Positions 18,120-27,498 of a stretch of DNA of 64,000 nt are shown piece by piece; position 1 is the first letter of the stretch, and the number at the start of each line of letters is the position of its first letter. This DNA is from Natranaeroarchaeum sulfidigenes. Lineage in GTDB: Archaea; Halobacteriota; Halobacteria; Halobacteriales; Natronoarchaeaceae. A program made the translations under genes and the position numbers. The notes below the pieces were generated by a model, which was given only the letters and a program-made list of their open reading frames with translations, made no database searches and was not told the DNA's origin. Where the stretch lies: assembly GCF_017094485.1 (NCBI RefSeq), contig NZ_CP064786.1, positions 2,170,001-2,234,000 of the forward strand, written 5' to 3'.

Positions 18120-19034
18120 GTGGCCGTGGAGCTCACGCTCGTGGTCGTGCTCGCGGCCGTCCTCGACCGACTTGTACGTGAACTCCCGGCACGGGTCCAC
18201 CCAGTCGTCGTCTTCGGACGCCTCGTTGACCGCGCCGACAGGGAATGGTCCCGGCCACGGCTCGCTGGCGTCGCCGTGGCACTGGCGCTTCCCGTGCTCC
18301 CCACAGCCGTCGCCTTCGGCGTCGTCTCTGTGGCTGTTGCAGTTCATCCCCTGCTGGGTGTCCTCGCCGCTGGAGCCGCCCTCTTCACGACGACCAGTTT
18401 ACAGATGTTGCTAGAGGAGGCTGCAGGCGTCATCGAGGCCAGCTCGACGGATCCGGCCGCGGCCCGCGAGCGGTTGCCCGCCCTTGCCGGGCGTGATCCG
18501 GCTGACCTTTCGCCCGACCTGCTACGCAGCGCCGCGGTCGAAAGTGCCAGCGAGAACCTCGCGGATGGGCTGGTTGCGCCGCTGCTCGCCTTTGCCCTGC
18601 TCGCACCGGTCTCACTCCCACTGGGTGCCGCTGCGGCGGCGTGGCTCAAGGCCGTGAACACGCTCGATTCGATGCTCGGCTACCCCTCGAAGCCACACGG
18701 CTGGGCGAGTGCTCGACTCGACGACCTCGTGATGTGGGTTCCCGCCCGCGTGAGCGCCCTGCTGCTTTCTGCGGCGGCGCTCTCGCCCGATCCCGTATTG
18801 ACCGCGCGACGGTGGCGTGGCGAGACCGCCTCACCCAACTCCGGATGGCCCATGGCGACTGCTGCGGGCGCGCTCCAGGTCCGCCTCGAAAAGCCCGACG
18901 CCTACGTCCTCAACGAACTCGCCTCGCTGCCGACCACGGAGCAGGCCCATCGCGGCGTTGCGCTCGTCGGGCGCGCCGGGGTACTTGCGTACGCCATAGC
19001 CGCGTTGTCGGGGGTGATCGCGTGGCTGCCCTGA
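18120..19034 (+). CDS. cbiB: Adenosylcobinamide-phosphate synthase
   Basis: The GTG start at 18120 comes 1 bp after the HAD stop (another GTG at 18126 is possible), giving 304 residues. Several membrane spans are visible (LTLVVVLAAVLDRL, ALALPVLPTAVAFGVV, LLAFALLAPVSLPLGAAAAA). The family signatures ESASENLADGLVAPL and KAVNTLDSMLGYPSKPHGWASARLDDL are present. The enzyme joins the aminopropanol (phosphate) arm to adenosylcobyric acid at the membrane. Its end overlaps cobS by 13 bp. Confidence 0.93.
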   Translation: MAVELTLVVVLAAVLDRLVRELPARVHPVVVFGRLVDRADREWSRPRLAGVAVALALPVLPTAVAFGVVSVAVAVHPLLGVLAAGAALFTTTSLQMLLEEAAGVIEASSTDPAAARERLPALAGRDPADLSPDLLRSAAVESASENLADGLVAPLLAFALLAPVSLPLGAAAAAWLKAVNTLDSMLGYPSKPHGWASARLDDLVMWVPARVSALLLSAAALSPDPVLTARRWRGETASPNSGWPMATAAGALQVRLEKPDAYVLNELASLPTTEQAHRGVALVGRAGVLAYAIAALSGVIAWLP

Positions 19035-19849
19035 GCTTCGCGGCGCTACGCGGAGCCGTCGGGTTTCTCACTCGCGTTCCCATCGGCCACGACAACACTG
19101 GGTGGGAAGCGTTTACCCGCACCCCCGCAACGTTCCCCGCCGTCGGCTATCTCGTCGGCGTGCTCGGCGCGCTCGTCTTTCTGGTTCCCGCCACGCCGAC
19201 CGTCACGGCGTTTCTGTACGTCCTCGTCCTGTACGCCGTCACAGGTATAAACCACGCCGACGGCGTCGCCGATCTGGGTGACGCCGCGGTGGTCCATGGC
19301 GACGCAGAGCGACGGCGGGAGGTGCTCAAAGACGGCACGCTCGGCGTCGGCGGGACATTCGCGCTCGTCGGGCTCATTGTCGGTCTCGTCCTCGTGGCCG
19401 TTCCACTCGCGGGAGTCCCCATCGCCGTTGCGGCGAGCATCGTCATCGCTGCGGAGGTTGGAGCACGGCTGGGCACCGCTGCACTGGTCTGTGTCGGCAC
19501 CGCGCCCCACGAGGGACTCGGAAGCCAACTGACCGGCGTCAACGGCCCCCGAAGCCTCGTCGCACCCGTGCTGATCGCGCTTCCCGCTGTCGTGCTCGCT
19601 CGCCCGTCGTACGTCGCCACGGCGGCCGTCGTCGCGGCGGTCGCGGTCGCGGTCGCACTCTATCGCTGGTCGGGCCCCACGCTCGGCGGCGTCAACGGGG
19701 ACGTGCTCGGTGCGACGACCGAGCTTGGCCGGCTCGCCGGACTACTGGTTGGCGTACTCGCATGGACGCTCTGGACCGGTGACGCGACACTCGTTGGGAC
19801 GCTCCCGACAGGCGAGGTAACGGAGGTGATCGCGTGGACGCTCTCGTGA
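19022..19849 (+). CDS. cobS: Adenosylcobinamide-GDP ribazoletransferase (cobalamin synthase)
   Basis: The GTG start at 19022 (VAALSFAALRGAVGFLTR) gives 275 residues. There are multiple hydrophobic spans and the conserved acidic motif GINHADGVADLGDAAVVHGDAERRREVLKD, typical of CobS. It condenses adenosylcobinamide-GDP with alpha-ribazole (phosphate) in the membrane. It overlaps cbiB upstream and cobY downstream, so the block is translationally coupled. Confidence 0.93.
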   Translation: MAALSFAALRGAVGFLTRVPIGHDNTGWEAFTRTPATFPAVGYLVGVLGALVFLVPATPTVTAFLYVLVLYAVTGINHADGVADLGDAAVVHGDAERRREVLKDGTLGVGGTFALVGLIVGLVLVAVPLAGVPIAVAASIVIAAEVGARLGTAALVCVGTAPHEGLGSQLTGVNGPRSLVAPVLIALPAVVLARPSYVATAAVVAAVAVAVALYRWSGPTLGGVNGDVLGATTELGRLAGLLVGVLAWTLWTGDATLVGTLPTGEVTEVIAWTLS

Positions 19850-20493
19850 TGTGTGGCGGCGAGGGGACCCGCCTTGCAGCCTCGCTCAGGGGGGACGCAC
19901 CCGAAAAGCCGCTGTACCCGATCGACGGCAAGCCGATGGTCGACCGGGTGCTAGACGCGCTCGACGCCAGCGATATTGATCGAATCCACGCGGTGGTTTC
20001 GCCCGCCACACCCGAAACGCGCGAGCACATCACCGGACGTGGTCCGCTGATCGAGACACCGGTATCGCTGATCGAGACCCCTGGAGAAGGGTACGTCACA
20101 GACCTCTCGGCGGCGCTCGACGATATCGTCCAGCCTGTCCTGACCGTCGCCGCGGATCTGCCGCTGTTGACCGGCGACGTCGTTGACAGAATGCTGGACG
20201 TATACGCGATGACCGGAACCGACGACGGGTCGATGACAGTCGCGGTCCCGACCACGCGCAAAGTTCGGCTCGGCGTGTCCGCGGATACCGTGATGGAGAC
20301 GGACGCGCTGACTGCGGAGCTACTCGACGGGCGGGGTGATGCGGAGGTGAAACCGGAACGAATCGCGCCGACCGGCCTGAACGTGGTCGGCGCATCGACG
20401 CAGACTGATACGATGTACCTGACAGACGACGAGCGACTGGCGGTGAACGTGAATCGAGCGCGAGACGCACGGATCGCGGAGGCACTGGAATGA
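19834..20493 (+). CDS. cobY: Adenosylcobinamide-phosphate guanylyltransferase
   Basis: The GTG start at 19834 overlaps cobS by 16 bp; the product is 219 residues. The nucleotidyltransferase loop MCGGEGTRL lies at residues 6-14. [19 protein letters not shown] and the acidic [11 protein letters not shown] follow. This is the archaeal, non-orthologous replacement of CobU and lacks the kinase activity. It makes AdoCbi-GDP for CobS. Confidence 0.92.
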   Translation: MDALVMCGGEGTRLAASLRGDAPEKPLYPIDGKPMVDRVLDALDASDIDRIHAVVSPATPETREHITGRGPLIETPVSLIETPGEGYVTDLSAALDDIVQPVLTVAADLPLLTGDVVDRMLDVYAMTGTDDGSMTVAVPTTRKVRLGVSADTVMETDALTAELLDGRGDAEVKPERIAPTGLNVVGASTQTDTMYLTDDERLAVNVNRARDARIAEALE

Positions 20494-21521
20494 GGTTCGT
20501 CCTTGCGGCCGGGACGACGCGGACGGCGACCATCGAGGGAATCAGCGCTGCCGGAGCCACGCCGGAACTGATGGCGGACACCCCTGCGATCGATGCGGAG
20601 ATCCTCGTCTACGGCCAGCCCGTGTCGAGCGATCTGGTACCCGTGAGTCCGACCGGCTGTCCGACCCCCGCAGTCATCTCACGGGCCGTCCGCGAGCGGG
20701 TCGGCTTCGACGTGACGGTGATCGACGCCGGTCTCGCCGCCGAGACCGATGCGCCGACGGTTTCGGTCGGTGCCCAACCGGGCCGGGACATCCGCGAGGA
20801 GCATGCCGTCCCACGTGCCGACGCGGTGTTCCACCGCGCCCGCAAATTCGGCCGCTCGCTGCCCGATGACGAACTGTTCGTCGCCGAAACGATTCCCGGC
20901 GGGACGACGACCGCAGCAGCGGTACTTCGGGCGCTCGGCGCTGATCTGGGCGTCTCCTCGTCGCTGCCCGAGAACCCCCTCGCGCTGAAAGAGCAGGTCG
21001 TCACGACGGCGCTCGACGCGAGCGGGATCGAGCGCGGCGAGCTGGTCGACTCGCCCCTGGCGGCCATCGAGGCGGTCGGCGATCCCGTGCAAGCGACCGT
21101 CGCAGGCCTGACCGTCGGCGCGCTCGAATCAGGGAGTTCGGTGACGCTGGCTGGCGGGACACAGCTGGTCGCGACAGCGGCGCTGGTCCGGGCGTTCGGC
21201 TGCGGCGAACCCCTGTCACTCGCCACTACTCACTTCGTTGCCGCTGATCCTGCAGTGGATCTCGACGCCGCGACGGCGGCGCTCGAACTCGACGTGACGG
21301 TGACCGATCCCGGGTTCGAGCACAGTGAGCACGTCGCCATGGAGCGATACGTCGCGGGTGAAGCGAAGGAGGGCGTCGGGATGGGCGGGGCGCTGGCGCT
21401 CGCAGATCGTGCAGCGGTCGGAATGGGAGCTATCAGAGGGCAGATCGCGTCGGTGTACGATCGACTCGATCCCGACTCGACGCCGGAGAGCGAGCCTCCA
21501 GTCACTGGAGGTGACCGCTGA
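20490..21521 (+). CDS. cobT: Nicotinate-nucleotide-dimethylbenzimidazole phosphoribosyltransferase-like
   Basis: 343 residues, overlapping cobY by ATGA. Archaeal CobT-type signatures include [47 protein letters not shown] and [18 protein letters not shown]. It activates the lower-ligand base as alpha-ribazole phosphate. The substrate base in this organism is unknown. The gene lies within the tight cobalamin run, 1 bp before cobD. Confidence 0.88.
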   Translation: MRFVLAAGTTRTATIEGISAAGATPELMADTPAIDAEILVYGQPVSSDLVPVSPTGCPTPAVISRAVRERVGFDVTVIDAGLAAETDAPTVSVGAQPGRDIREEHAVPRADAVFHRARKFGRSLPDDELFVAETIPGGTTTAAAVLRALGADLGVSSSLPENPLALKEQVVTTALDASGIERGELVDSPLAAIEAVGDPVQATVAGLTVGALESGSSVTLAGGTQLVATAALVRAFGCGEPLSLATTHFVAADPAVDLDAATAALELDVTVTDPGFEHSEHVAMERYVAGEAKEGVGMGGALALADRAAVGMGAIRGQIASVYDRLDPDSTPESEPPVTGGDR

Positions 21522-21522
21522 G

Positions 21523-22533
21523 ATGGATCCCGATGCAGTACGGGAGGTCGACCGGGTACCCCACGGCGGGAGCGACGAGCGGGACGTGCTGGATTTCAGC
21601 GCCAACACGAACACGGAGATACCGCCGGGTGTCGAGGCGGTCTACCGCGAGGCGTTCCACGCATCGCGCCGGTATCCGAACGACGACTACCCCGTGTTTC
21701 GGGATGCTGCCGCGGCGTACGTCGGCTGCGATGCAGGGCAAGTCGTTCCCACGCCAGGGGGACTCGCGGCGATTCGGCTGGCGATCGAGACGACGGTCGA
21801 GGCCGGTGACAGCGTGCTCGTCCCGACGCCGAGCTTCGGCGAGTACGCTCGCGAGATCGAACTCCAGGGAGCCGACCCCGCGTTCGTCTCTCACGATCGA
21901 GTGCTCGACGCCGATCCAGCCGGGCACGCTCTCGCCATTGTCTGCACGCCCAACAACCCGACCGGCGAAGCCTACGATCCCGACCAGCTCAGGGCGTTTG
22001 CCGCCCGCTGTCGGGACGCCGACACCCGGTTGCTCGTCGACGAGGCGTTTCTCGGCTTTACCGACATCCCCTCGCTTGCCGGAGAGGCAGGCGTGATCGT
22101 CGCTCGCTCGCTGACGAAACTGTTCGGCCTGCCCGGTCTCAGGGCAGGCTTCGCGGTGGCCACGGGTCCGGAACTCGACGCGCTGAAGACGGCACGCCGC
22201 GCGTGGAACCTCGGTACTCCGGCGGCGTCAGTTGGCGCTCACTGTCTCCGCGCCGAGGAGTTCGTCGTGGAGACGCGCCAGCGAATCGAGGGAGAACGCG
22301 AACGCCTTCGAGAGGCACTCTCCACCCGCTACGACATCCATCCATCGGATGCCCCCTTCCTCCTGCTCGACATCGGCGACCGGGATGTCGACGATCTGCT
22401 CGCCCACGCGCGACAGCACGGCCTCGCACTCAGGGACGCCCGGACGTTTCGCGGCCTCGACTCCCACGTCAGGGTCGCCGTGAAGGATAGCGAGGCGAAC
22501 GATCGGCTACTGGAGGTGCTCGTAGATGGCTGA
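21523..22533 (+). CDS. cobD: Threonine-phosphate decarboxylase-like PLP enzyme
   Basis: From ATG 21523 the protein has 336 residues. It is a fold-type I aminotransferase-like enzyme with NNPTGEAYDP, DEAFLGF, the PLP lysine in SLTKLFGLPGLRAGF, and an arginine in DSHVRVAVK near the end. It resembles histidinol-phosphate aminotransferase, but its place between cobT and cbiZ points to CobD, which makes aminopropanol phosphate for CbiB. Confidence 0.88.
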   Translation: MDPDAVREVDRVPHGGSDERDVLDFSANTNTEIPPGVEAVYREAFHASRRYPNDDYPVFRDAAAAYVGCDAGQVVPTPGGLAAIRLAIETTVEAGDSVLVPTPSFGEYAREIELQGADPAFVSHDRVLDADPAGHALAIVCTPNNPTGEAYDPDQLRAFAARCRDADTRLLVDEAFLGFTDIPSLAGEAGVIVARSLTKLFGLPGLRAGFAVATGPELDALKTARRAWNLGTPAASVGAHCLRAEEFVVETRQRIEGERERLREALSTRYDIHPSDAPFLLLDIGDRDVDDLLAHARQHGLALRDARTFRGLDSHVRVAVKDSEANDRLLEVLVDG

Positions 22534-23293
22534 CGTACGCATCCGAGAGGAGGTGCTACAACTGATCGCTCCCGACACGTCGTGGCTCTCGGCGGGCTGG
22601 AACGGTGGGCGAATCCGGGCGGACGCCGCGTACAACTGCACGGTCCCCGAGGGCTGGGAGCGCACCGATCTGGACGAGTACATCGCGGACCGACGAGCCG
22701 ACGCGGGCTTCGAAAAAGAGGGCCCAGCGCTGCTCACGGGCGTCGAAATGCGCCACGCGCGCTGTGGGCGACTAGCGGCGGAGCGCGACACGGGGGAGAC
22801 AGACCGCGGCGGGGATAGCGTCGACGTGCTCGCGGTTGCCACTGCGGGCGTCTCGAACCCCGCCGTCCTGTGTCCCGGGGCGGACGCCGACGCGGAACAG
22901 GAGCACACACAGGACAGCGACGCCGGGCATCCCGAGCCGGGAACCGTAAACGTGCTCGTCCACGTGGATCACCCGCTCGCAGCGGGTGCGCTCGCCAATC
23001 TGATCGCTGTCGTCGCAGAGGCCAAAGCGGCCACGCTGCTGCGCGAGACCGGCTTTCCGGGGACCACAACGGATGCTGTGATCGTCGGGGCTACTGGAGG
23101 AATGGAATCCGACGAGCCGATACGGTTCACCGGTAGCGGAACACCGATCGGCGCTGCGGTCCGGGCCTGTGTGCGGGACGCCCTCCGCGCCAGTCTCACC
23201 GCCAGATACGACGAAACGTCGATTCCCGAAACGGTCGAACGCGCGGAGTACGGGGCGGTAACGACTCGCTCCGCGAACGTTTTCCGTCCCTGA
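22526..23293 (+). CDS. cbiZ: Adenosylcobinamide amidohydrolase
   Basis: The ATG at 22526 overlaps cobD by 8 bp; 255 residues. Conserved parts are LSAGWNGGRI, the TAGVSNPA motif, and the segment DAVIVGATGGMESDEPIRFTG. CbiZ cuts the aminopropanol arm from salvaged cobinamide or pseudocobalamin, giving cobyric acid that CbiB can rebuild. An acidic insertion (residues about 114-133) breaks the core. It ends the left arm of the cobalamin block and is convergent with the tungstate regulator gene. Confidence 0.9.
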   Translation: MADVRIREEVLQLIAPDTSWLSAGWNGGRIRADAAYNCTVPEGWERTDLDEYIADRRADAGFEKEGPALLTGVEMRHARCGRLAAERDTGETDRGGDSVDVLAVATAGVSNPAVLCPGADADAEQEHTQDSDAGHPEPGTVNVLVHVDHPLAAGALANLIAVVAEAKAATLLRETGFPGTTTDAVIVGATGGMESDEPIRFTGSGTPIGAAVRACVRDALRASLTARYDETSIPETVERAEYGAVTTRSANVFRP

Positions 23294-23315
23294 TCGGCGT
23301 CACGTCGGACCTGCG

Positions 23316-24026
23316 TTATTTCTGATCAGCGCCACTGTCGCCGACGATCCGCGTCGCCGTGGCCTTCCAGGTGAGCGCGACCCGACAGCCCTCTTTCAGG
23401 CCGAGTCGCTGCTCGCTGTCCGACGTGACGAGTGCGTCGAAGGCCGTCCCGTCGACGTCGATACGCACGGTTACCACCATCTCGCCACGGTCGGTCCCGA
23501 CGAGTTCGCCGGAAACACGATTCCTCGCGCTCGTCGCGTCGGGAGCCGGCTCTGCTGCGCTGTCGAGCACCGTGATCGCGTCCGCCCCGATCCGAACCTG
23601 AACCCGCTGGCCTCGCTCGGTCCCGTCGTGGAGGCATCGCAGAGTTCCCACCGGAGTCTCGACCAGCGCGAGTTCGCCGTCGACTTCCATAACGGTGCCG
23701 TCGAGCACGGTTTCGGAAACCTGCGCCGTCGCGGCGAGGGCGGCCCGCAGTCGCTCGTAGCGGTTCAGTACGTCCCACCCAGTCTCGGTAAGACTACTGC
23801 CGCCGCCGTCGCGACCGCCTCGTTGCCGCCGGACGATCGGGCCGAAGGCCACTTCGAGTATCTCGATCCGCATCAGTGCCCGCGCCCGGGAGCGGTCGAG
23901 TTCGGAGGCGGCCCCCGCGACCGATCCAGTTCGGTCGATCGCACGGAGCAACGCGGCGTCACGGCTATCGAACTCGACGTCGTCCTCGACGAGCGCTGCC
24001 TCACCCCGTCGGCGCGTGTCAGTCAC
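23316..24026 (-). CDS. ModE-like regulator with TOBE domain
   Basis: I start at GTG 24026, which overlaps the ABC ATPase gene by 8 bp, giving 236 residues. The N-terminal part is a winged helix like ModE/LysR ([35 protein letters not shown], with a [14 protein letters not shown] wing). The C-terminal half carries TOBE-like oxyanion-binding beta strands ([23 protein letters not shown]). It likely senses tungstate or molybdate and represses the transporter operon in which it lies. Confidence 0.85.
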   Translation of the reverse strand: MTDTRRRGEAALVEDDVEFDSRDAALLRAIDRTGSVAGAASELDRSRARALMRIEILEVAFGPIVRRQRGGRDGGGSSLTETGWDVLNRYERLRAALAATAQVSETVLDGTVMEVDGELALVETPVGTLRCLHDGTERGQRVQVRIGADAITVLDSAAEPAPDATSARNRVSGELVGTDRGEMVVTVRIDVDGTAFDALVTSDSEQRLGLKEGCRVALTWKATATRIVGDSGADQK

Positions 24027-24846
24027 CCTTCTCACCCGCCGTGTAGACGAGTTCGCCGTCGATGAACCGCCGCGCTCGGGGATCGTCGGGATCACTGAAC
24101 ACCCGTTCTGTTGGTCCGACCTCGATGAGGCTTCCATCGAGCATCACCGCCACCCGGTCGGCCAGTCGTTCCGCCTGGTGCATGTCGTGGGTCGCCACGG
24201 CGACGCCGATCCCCTGATTACGCGCCGTTCCGATCGCGTCCTCGATGACGGCGGTGTTTCGCGGGTCGAGATCCGACGTCGGCTCGTCCAGCAACAGGAC
24301 GTCAGGATCGTACGCGAGCGCCCGAGCGAACGCGACCCGCTGTGCCTCGCCGCCCGATAGGGATCTGACAGTCTGTGTTGCGACGTCCGCGAGGCCGACC
24401 GTCTCCAGCGCTTCGGTCACTGGCAGACTCGTTCCCTCGCCGAAAAGCCGGGTACCCCATTCCCGGAGCCGGGATCGCCAGTCGCGCCGGACGTGTAGCC
24501 CGTAGCTCACGTTCCGGCGGACGGTCGTGTCGAACAGGTTCGGCTCCTGGAACACCATGCCGATCCGGCGTCGCGCCGCGAGGCGCTCGCGTTCGGACCG
24601 GGACCAGACGTCCCCTCCGTTCATCCGGATTTCCCCCTCGTTGGGCGGGTAGAACGCGGCGAGCAGCTCCAGCAGCGTCGTCTTGCCGGTCCCCGAGGGG
24701 CCGATCACTGCGAGGATCTCGCCGCGTTCGAGGCCGAGCGAGATCTCATCGAGTACGCCGGTGTCGTCGAACCCGTGGCTCACGTCCGTGGCGACGATCC
24801 CATCCTCGACTCGGCGATGTGGGGTCTCGATCACTCGATCGCTCAT
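24019..24846 (-). CDS. tupC: Tungstate ABC transporter, ATP-binding protein
   Basis: 275 residues with Walker [17 protein letters not shown]-loop [11 protein letters not shown] signature [15 protein letters not shown], Walker [14 protein letters not shown] and H-loop ATHDMHQ. It overlaps the permease gene by 4 bp upstream and the regulator downstream. The partner binding protein carries the TupA-type [10 protein letters not shown] motif, so tungstate is the preferred substrate, with molybdate as an alternative. Confidence 0.88.
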   Translation of the reverse strand: MSDRVIETPHRRVEDGIVATDVSHGFDDTGVLDEISLGLERGEILAVIGPSGTGKTTLLELLAAFYPPNEGEIRMNGGDVWSRSERERLAARRRIGMVFQEPNLFDTTVRRNVSYGLHVRRDWRSRLREWGTRLFGEGTSLPVTEALETVGLADVATQTVRSLSGGEAQRVAFARALAYDPDVLLLDEPTSDLDPRNTAVIEDAIGTARNQGIGVAVATHDMHQAERLADRVAVMLDGSLIEVGPTERVFSDPDDPRARRFIDGELVYTAGEKGD

Positions 24847-25553
24847 ATCCGCCCACCCCCGAGCCGGAGCACGACAGCGTTGACCAGCAAGACGAGTACG
24901 AGCAAGATGGCGCCGAGCACGAGTGCAAGCTCGAAACGGCCCTGTCGGGCTTCAAGCTGGATCGCGGTCGTCAGCGTTCGCGTAATCGCGGTGCCGTCCG
25001 CGCCGGCGATATTTCCGCCGACGATGAGCACGGAGCCGACCTCGCTGATCGCCCGCCCGAGTCCGGCCAGCACGCCCGTGGCGATCCCGTAGCGGGCCTC
25101 CTTGATCGTGACGAGCGCGACGTCGAGGCGCGTCCCGCCGAGTGCGTAGGAGGCGTCCCGGACACCCTCGTCGACGCCCGTGACGGCGGCGAGGCTGACG
25201 CCGGTGATCACCGGCGTGGCCAGCACGAACTGTGACATGATCATCGCCTCCTTGGTGAACACGAGATCGAAGGTCCCGAGCGGCCCCTGATTCGAGACGA
25301 GAAAGAGGACGGCAAGACCGACGACGACGCTCGGCAGCCCCATCCCGGTGTTGATCAGCGCGATGGCGAGTCGTCGTCCCGGGAACTCGGCGAAGCCGAC
25401 CAGCATCGCGACGGGAAGGCTGACGAGCGTGCTCAACAGGACAGCCGTGAGGCTCACGTACAGCGAGACGTAGACGATGCTCCGAACGTAGTTGGACTCG
25501 AAGGGGAACTCGACGAGCGGGAGTGTTGCAAGCTCGACGATCGCTCCGACCAT
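24843..25553 (-). CDS. tupB: Tungstate ABC transporter, permease
   Basis: 236 residues with about five to six hydrophobic spans. The permease cytoplasmic loop [23 protein letters not shown] contains the EAA-like contact with the ATPase. The tightly spaced order binding protein, permease, ATPase, regulator (3 bp, then 4-bp and 8-bp overlaps) shows a single operon read leftward from about 26.47 kb. Confidence 0.88.
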   Translation of the reverse strand: MVGAIVELATLPLVEFPFESNYVRSIVYVSLYVSLTAVLLSTLVSLPVAMLVGFAEFPGRRLAIALINTGMGLPSVVVGLAVLFLVSNQGPLGTFDLVFTKEAMIMSQFVLATPVITGVSLAAVTGVDEGVRDASYALGGTRLDVALVTIKEARYGIATGVLAGLGRAISEVGSVLIVGGNIAGADGTAITRTLTTAIQLEARQGRFELALVLGAILLVLVLLVNAVVLRLGGGRI

Positions 25554-25556
25554 CTC

Positions 25557-26465
25557 TCAGCCCTCCTCCCGCATCCAGTCTTCGGGAACGTACTGTTCGA
25601 AGTTCGGCTCCGCGGAGAGCGCGCGAGGAAAGAACAGCTGTTCGCCGTCGACGGTGTAGGACTCGATGACATCCTGGCCCGCCTGTGAGGTGAGAAAGCC
25701 GATGTACGCGAGCGCGAGATCGTATGCAACGTTGTCGTGGACTGCGGGGTTGACCGCGACGATCCCGTAGGGGTTCGCCAGCAGCTCCGGGCCGTCCTGG
25801 ATCGGCCCCTCGACGCGGATCCCGATCGAGAGTTGCGAGCGCATCGAGAGGAAGGAGCCTCGATCGGCGAGCGTGTAGCCGTCGCTCTGGTCGGTCTGCA
25901 CGAGCACCTGACCCATCCCGCTCCCGGCCTCGCGGTACCATTCTCCTCCCGGCTCCAGCCCGGCGACCTCCCAGAGTTCACGTTCTTTCGCATGCGTCCC
26001 GGAGCTGTCGCCCCGAGAAACGAAGACGCTCTCGAAGTCGGCGATCGATCGAAACGCCTCCGTGACATCACTCGTTCCGTCGATCCCTGCTGGATCGTCG
26101 TCCGGTCCGACGACGACGAAATCGTTGAACATCAGATCGCGGCGGTTGACGCCGTAGCCCTCGCGGATGAACTCGTCTTCGAGCGACCTGGCATGGACCA
26201 TGACGACATCTGCGTCGCCGCGACGTCCGGTATCGAGGGCCGCACCGGTCCCCTCGTTGACCACCGCGACCTCCGCGCCGAACCGCTCCTCGAAGGCGAG
26301 GGTGAGTTCGTCGACCAGCCCGGTGTCGTACGTGCTCGTCGTCGTCGTGAGCGTCAGCGTCTCGTCGGTGATCTCCGCATCGCCGCTATCATCAGTATCG
26401 CCACATCCTGCGATCGCCACCGCTCCCCCGACGCCCAGCGTCGCGACGAACTCTCGTCGATGCAT
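25557..26465 (-). CDS. tupA: Tungstate-binding lipoprotein
   Basis: 302 residues with a Tat lipoprotein signal ([21 protein letters not shown]). The mature part begins with [18 protein letters not shown], the oxyanion-binding TTTSTxDTGL motif known from TupA. Later pieces [13 protein letters not shown] and EAGSGMGQ are also typical. It captures tungstate outside the membrane for TupBC. A TATA-like element (AATAATTATG on the minus strand, near 26500) lies upstream. Confidence 0.9.
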   Translation of the reverse strand: MHRREFVATLGVGGAVAIAGCGDTDDSGDAEITDETLTLTTTTSTYDTGLVDELTLAFEERFGAEVAVVNEGTGAALDTGRRGDADVVMVHARSLEDEFIREGYGVNRRDLMFNDFVVVGPDDDPAGIDGTSDVTEAFRSIADFESVFVSRGDSSGTHAKERELWEVAGLEPGGEWYREAGSGMGQVLVQTDQSDGYTLADRGSFLSMRSQLSIGIRVEGPIQDGPELLANPYGIVAVNPAVHDNVAYDLALAYIGFLTSQAGQDVIESYTVDGEQLFFPRALSAEPNFEQYVPEDWMREEG

Positions 26466-26482
26466 CGTGTATGATACAACGA
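26465..26482. promoter_or_regulatory. Imperfect dyad at tupA start
   Basis: TCGTGTAT-G-ATACAACGA is symmetric except for one extra base. It overlaps the first base of the tupA start codon. It could be the operator of the ModE-like regulator encoded at the end of the same operon. The evidence is symmetry and place only. Confidence 0.3.
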
Positions 26483-26607
26483 CTATCGGCTACGTACATA
26501 ATTATTCCTTCGAGATATAACCACTTTCAGTTTCGTGAGGGGTTTTTGCGTCGTTGTGGTACCAGATATCGTATCGTGACCGACTCGTGTTCGCCCCGCA
26601 GAGTGGC

Positions 26608-27498
26608 TTACACGAGGCGTCGAACCCCGTCCGGTAGCGTGCTCTTCTCGTCCGTGAGGATTCGGTCGAGCCGCTCCAGTGACTCGATCAGTCGCGGCGT
26701 CCAGCGGTTGAAATAGGCCGCACCGTCGACGCCGTAGACGCGCCCCTGCTGGACGGCGGGAAGTTCGGCCCATCCTTCGCGGTAGGCGAGTTCGTGGAGC
26801 CGCGCTTCCGTGCGATCGACGTCGAAGCCACACGGTGCAACGACAATCACTTCGGGGCCGGCATCGAGAAACGTCTGCCAGTCGAGTTCCGACGTTCGGT
26901 CGCCCGGCTCGACGAGCAGCGGTGTGCCGCCCGCACTCTCGATCAACTCGGGGACCCAGTTGCCGGCCAGCCGTGGCGGATCCATCCACTCGAAGACGGC
27001 GACACGCGGTGATGCCGTCCGACTGGACGCGCGTTGTTCGACCGTTCTGACGCGCTCTTTGAGTTCGCCAACGAGCGATTCCGCGCGCTCCCCGCGGCCG
27101 ACCGCCCGGCCGACCCGCTTGATACACTCGTACAGATCGTCCAGCTCGTTCGCGTGTAACGCGAGCACCTCCGGGTCGACGTCCAGATCGGCGAGCGTCT
27201 CGTCGATCAGGGACTCGTCGACTGCACAGACGCCACAGACGCCCTGCGTAAGGACGAGGTCAGGCTCGACGGTACGCAACACCTCGGAGTCGATCCGGTA
27301 GACGTGACCCGACCGTGTCGATTCCTCGACCTGCTGATGTCGATCGGCGCTCGCCTCGGCGTCGACACGCGACGTATCGATCGTCGGCAGCTCCTCGACC
27401 CCTGGCGGGTAATCACACGAATGCGAGACGGCAACCGGTTCGACACCCAGCGCGTAAAGGATCTCGGTCCCCGATGGAGAGGTCGAGACGACGTTCAT
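26608..27498 (-). CDS. Cobalamin-binding protein of BtuF type, no signal peptide
   Basis: 296 residues starting MNVVSTSPSGTEILYALG. The periplasmic-binding fold of the BtuF/FhuD group is seen from residue 1 (SPSGTEILYALGV, EPDLVLTQGVCGVCAV, FEWMDPPRLAGNWVPELIESAGG, VYGVDGAAYFNRWTPRLIESLE). No signal peptide or membrane segment precedes it, so it is probably cytoplasmic. Its start overlaps the stop of the secreted cobalamin-binding gene by 4 bp, so both are made from one transcript. It may carry or buffer corrinoid inside the cell, which is inference. Confidence 0.8.
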   Translation of the reverse strand: MNVVSTSPSGTEILYALGVEPVAVSHSCDYPPGVEELPTIDTSRVDAEASADRHQQVEESTRSGHVYRIDSEVLRTVEPDLVLTQGVCGVCAVDESLIDETLADLDVDPEVLALHANELDDLYECIKRVGRAVGRGERAESLVGELKERVRTVEQRASSRTASPRVAVFEWMDPPRLAGNWVPELIESAGGTPLLVEPGDRTSELDWQTFLDAGPEVIVVAPCGFDVDRTEARLHELAYREGWAELPAVQQGRVYGVDGAAYFNRWTPRLIESLERLDRILTDEKSTLPDGVRRLV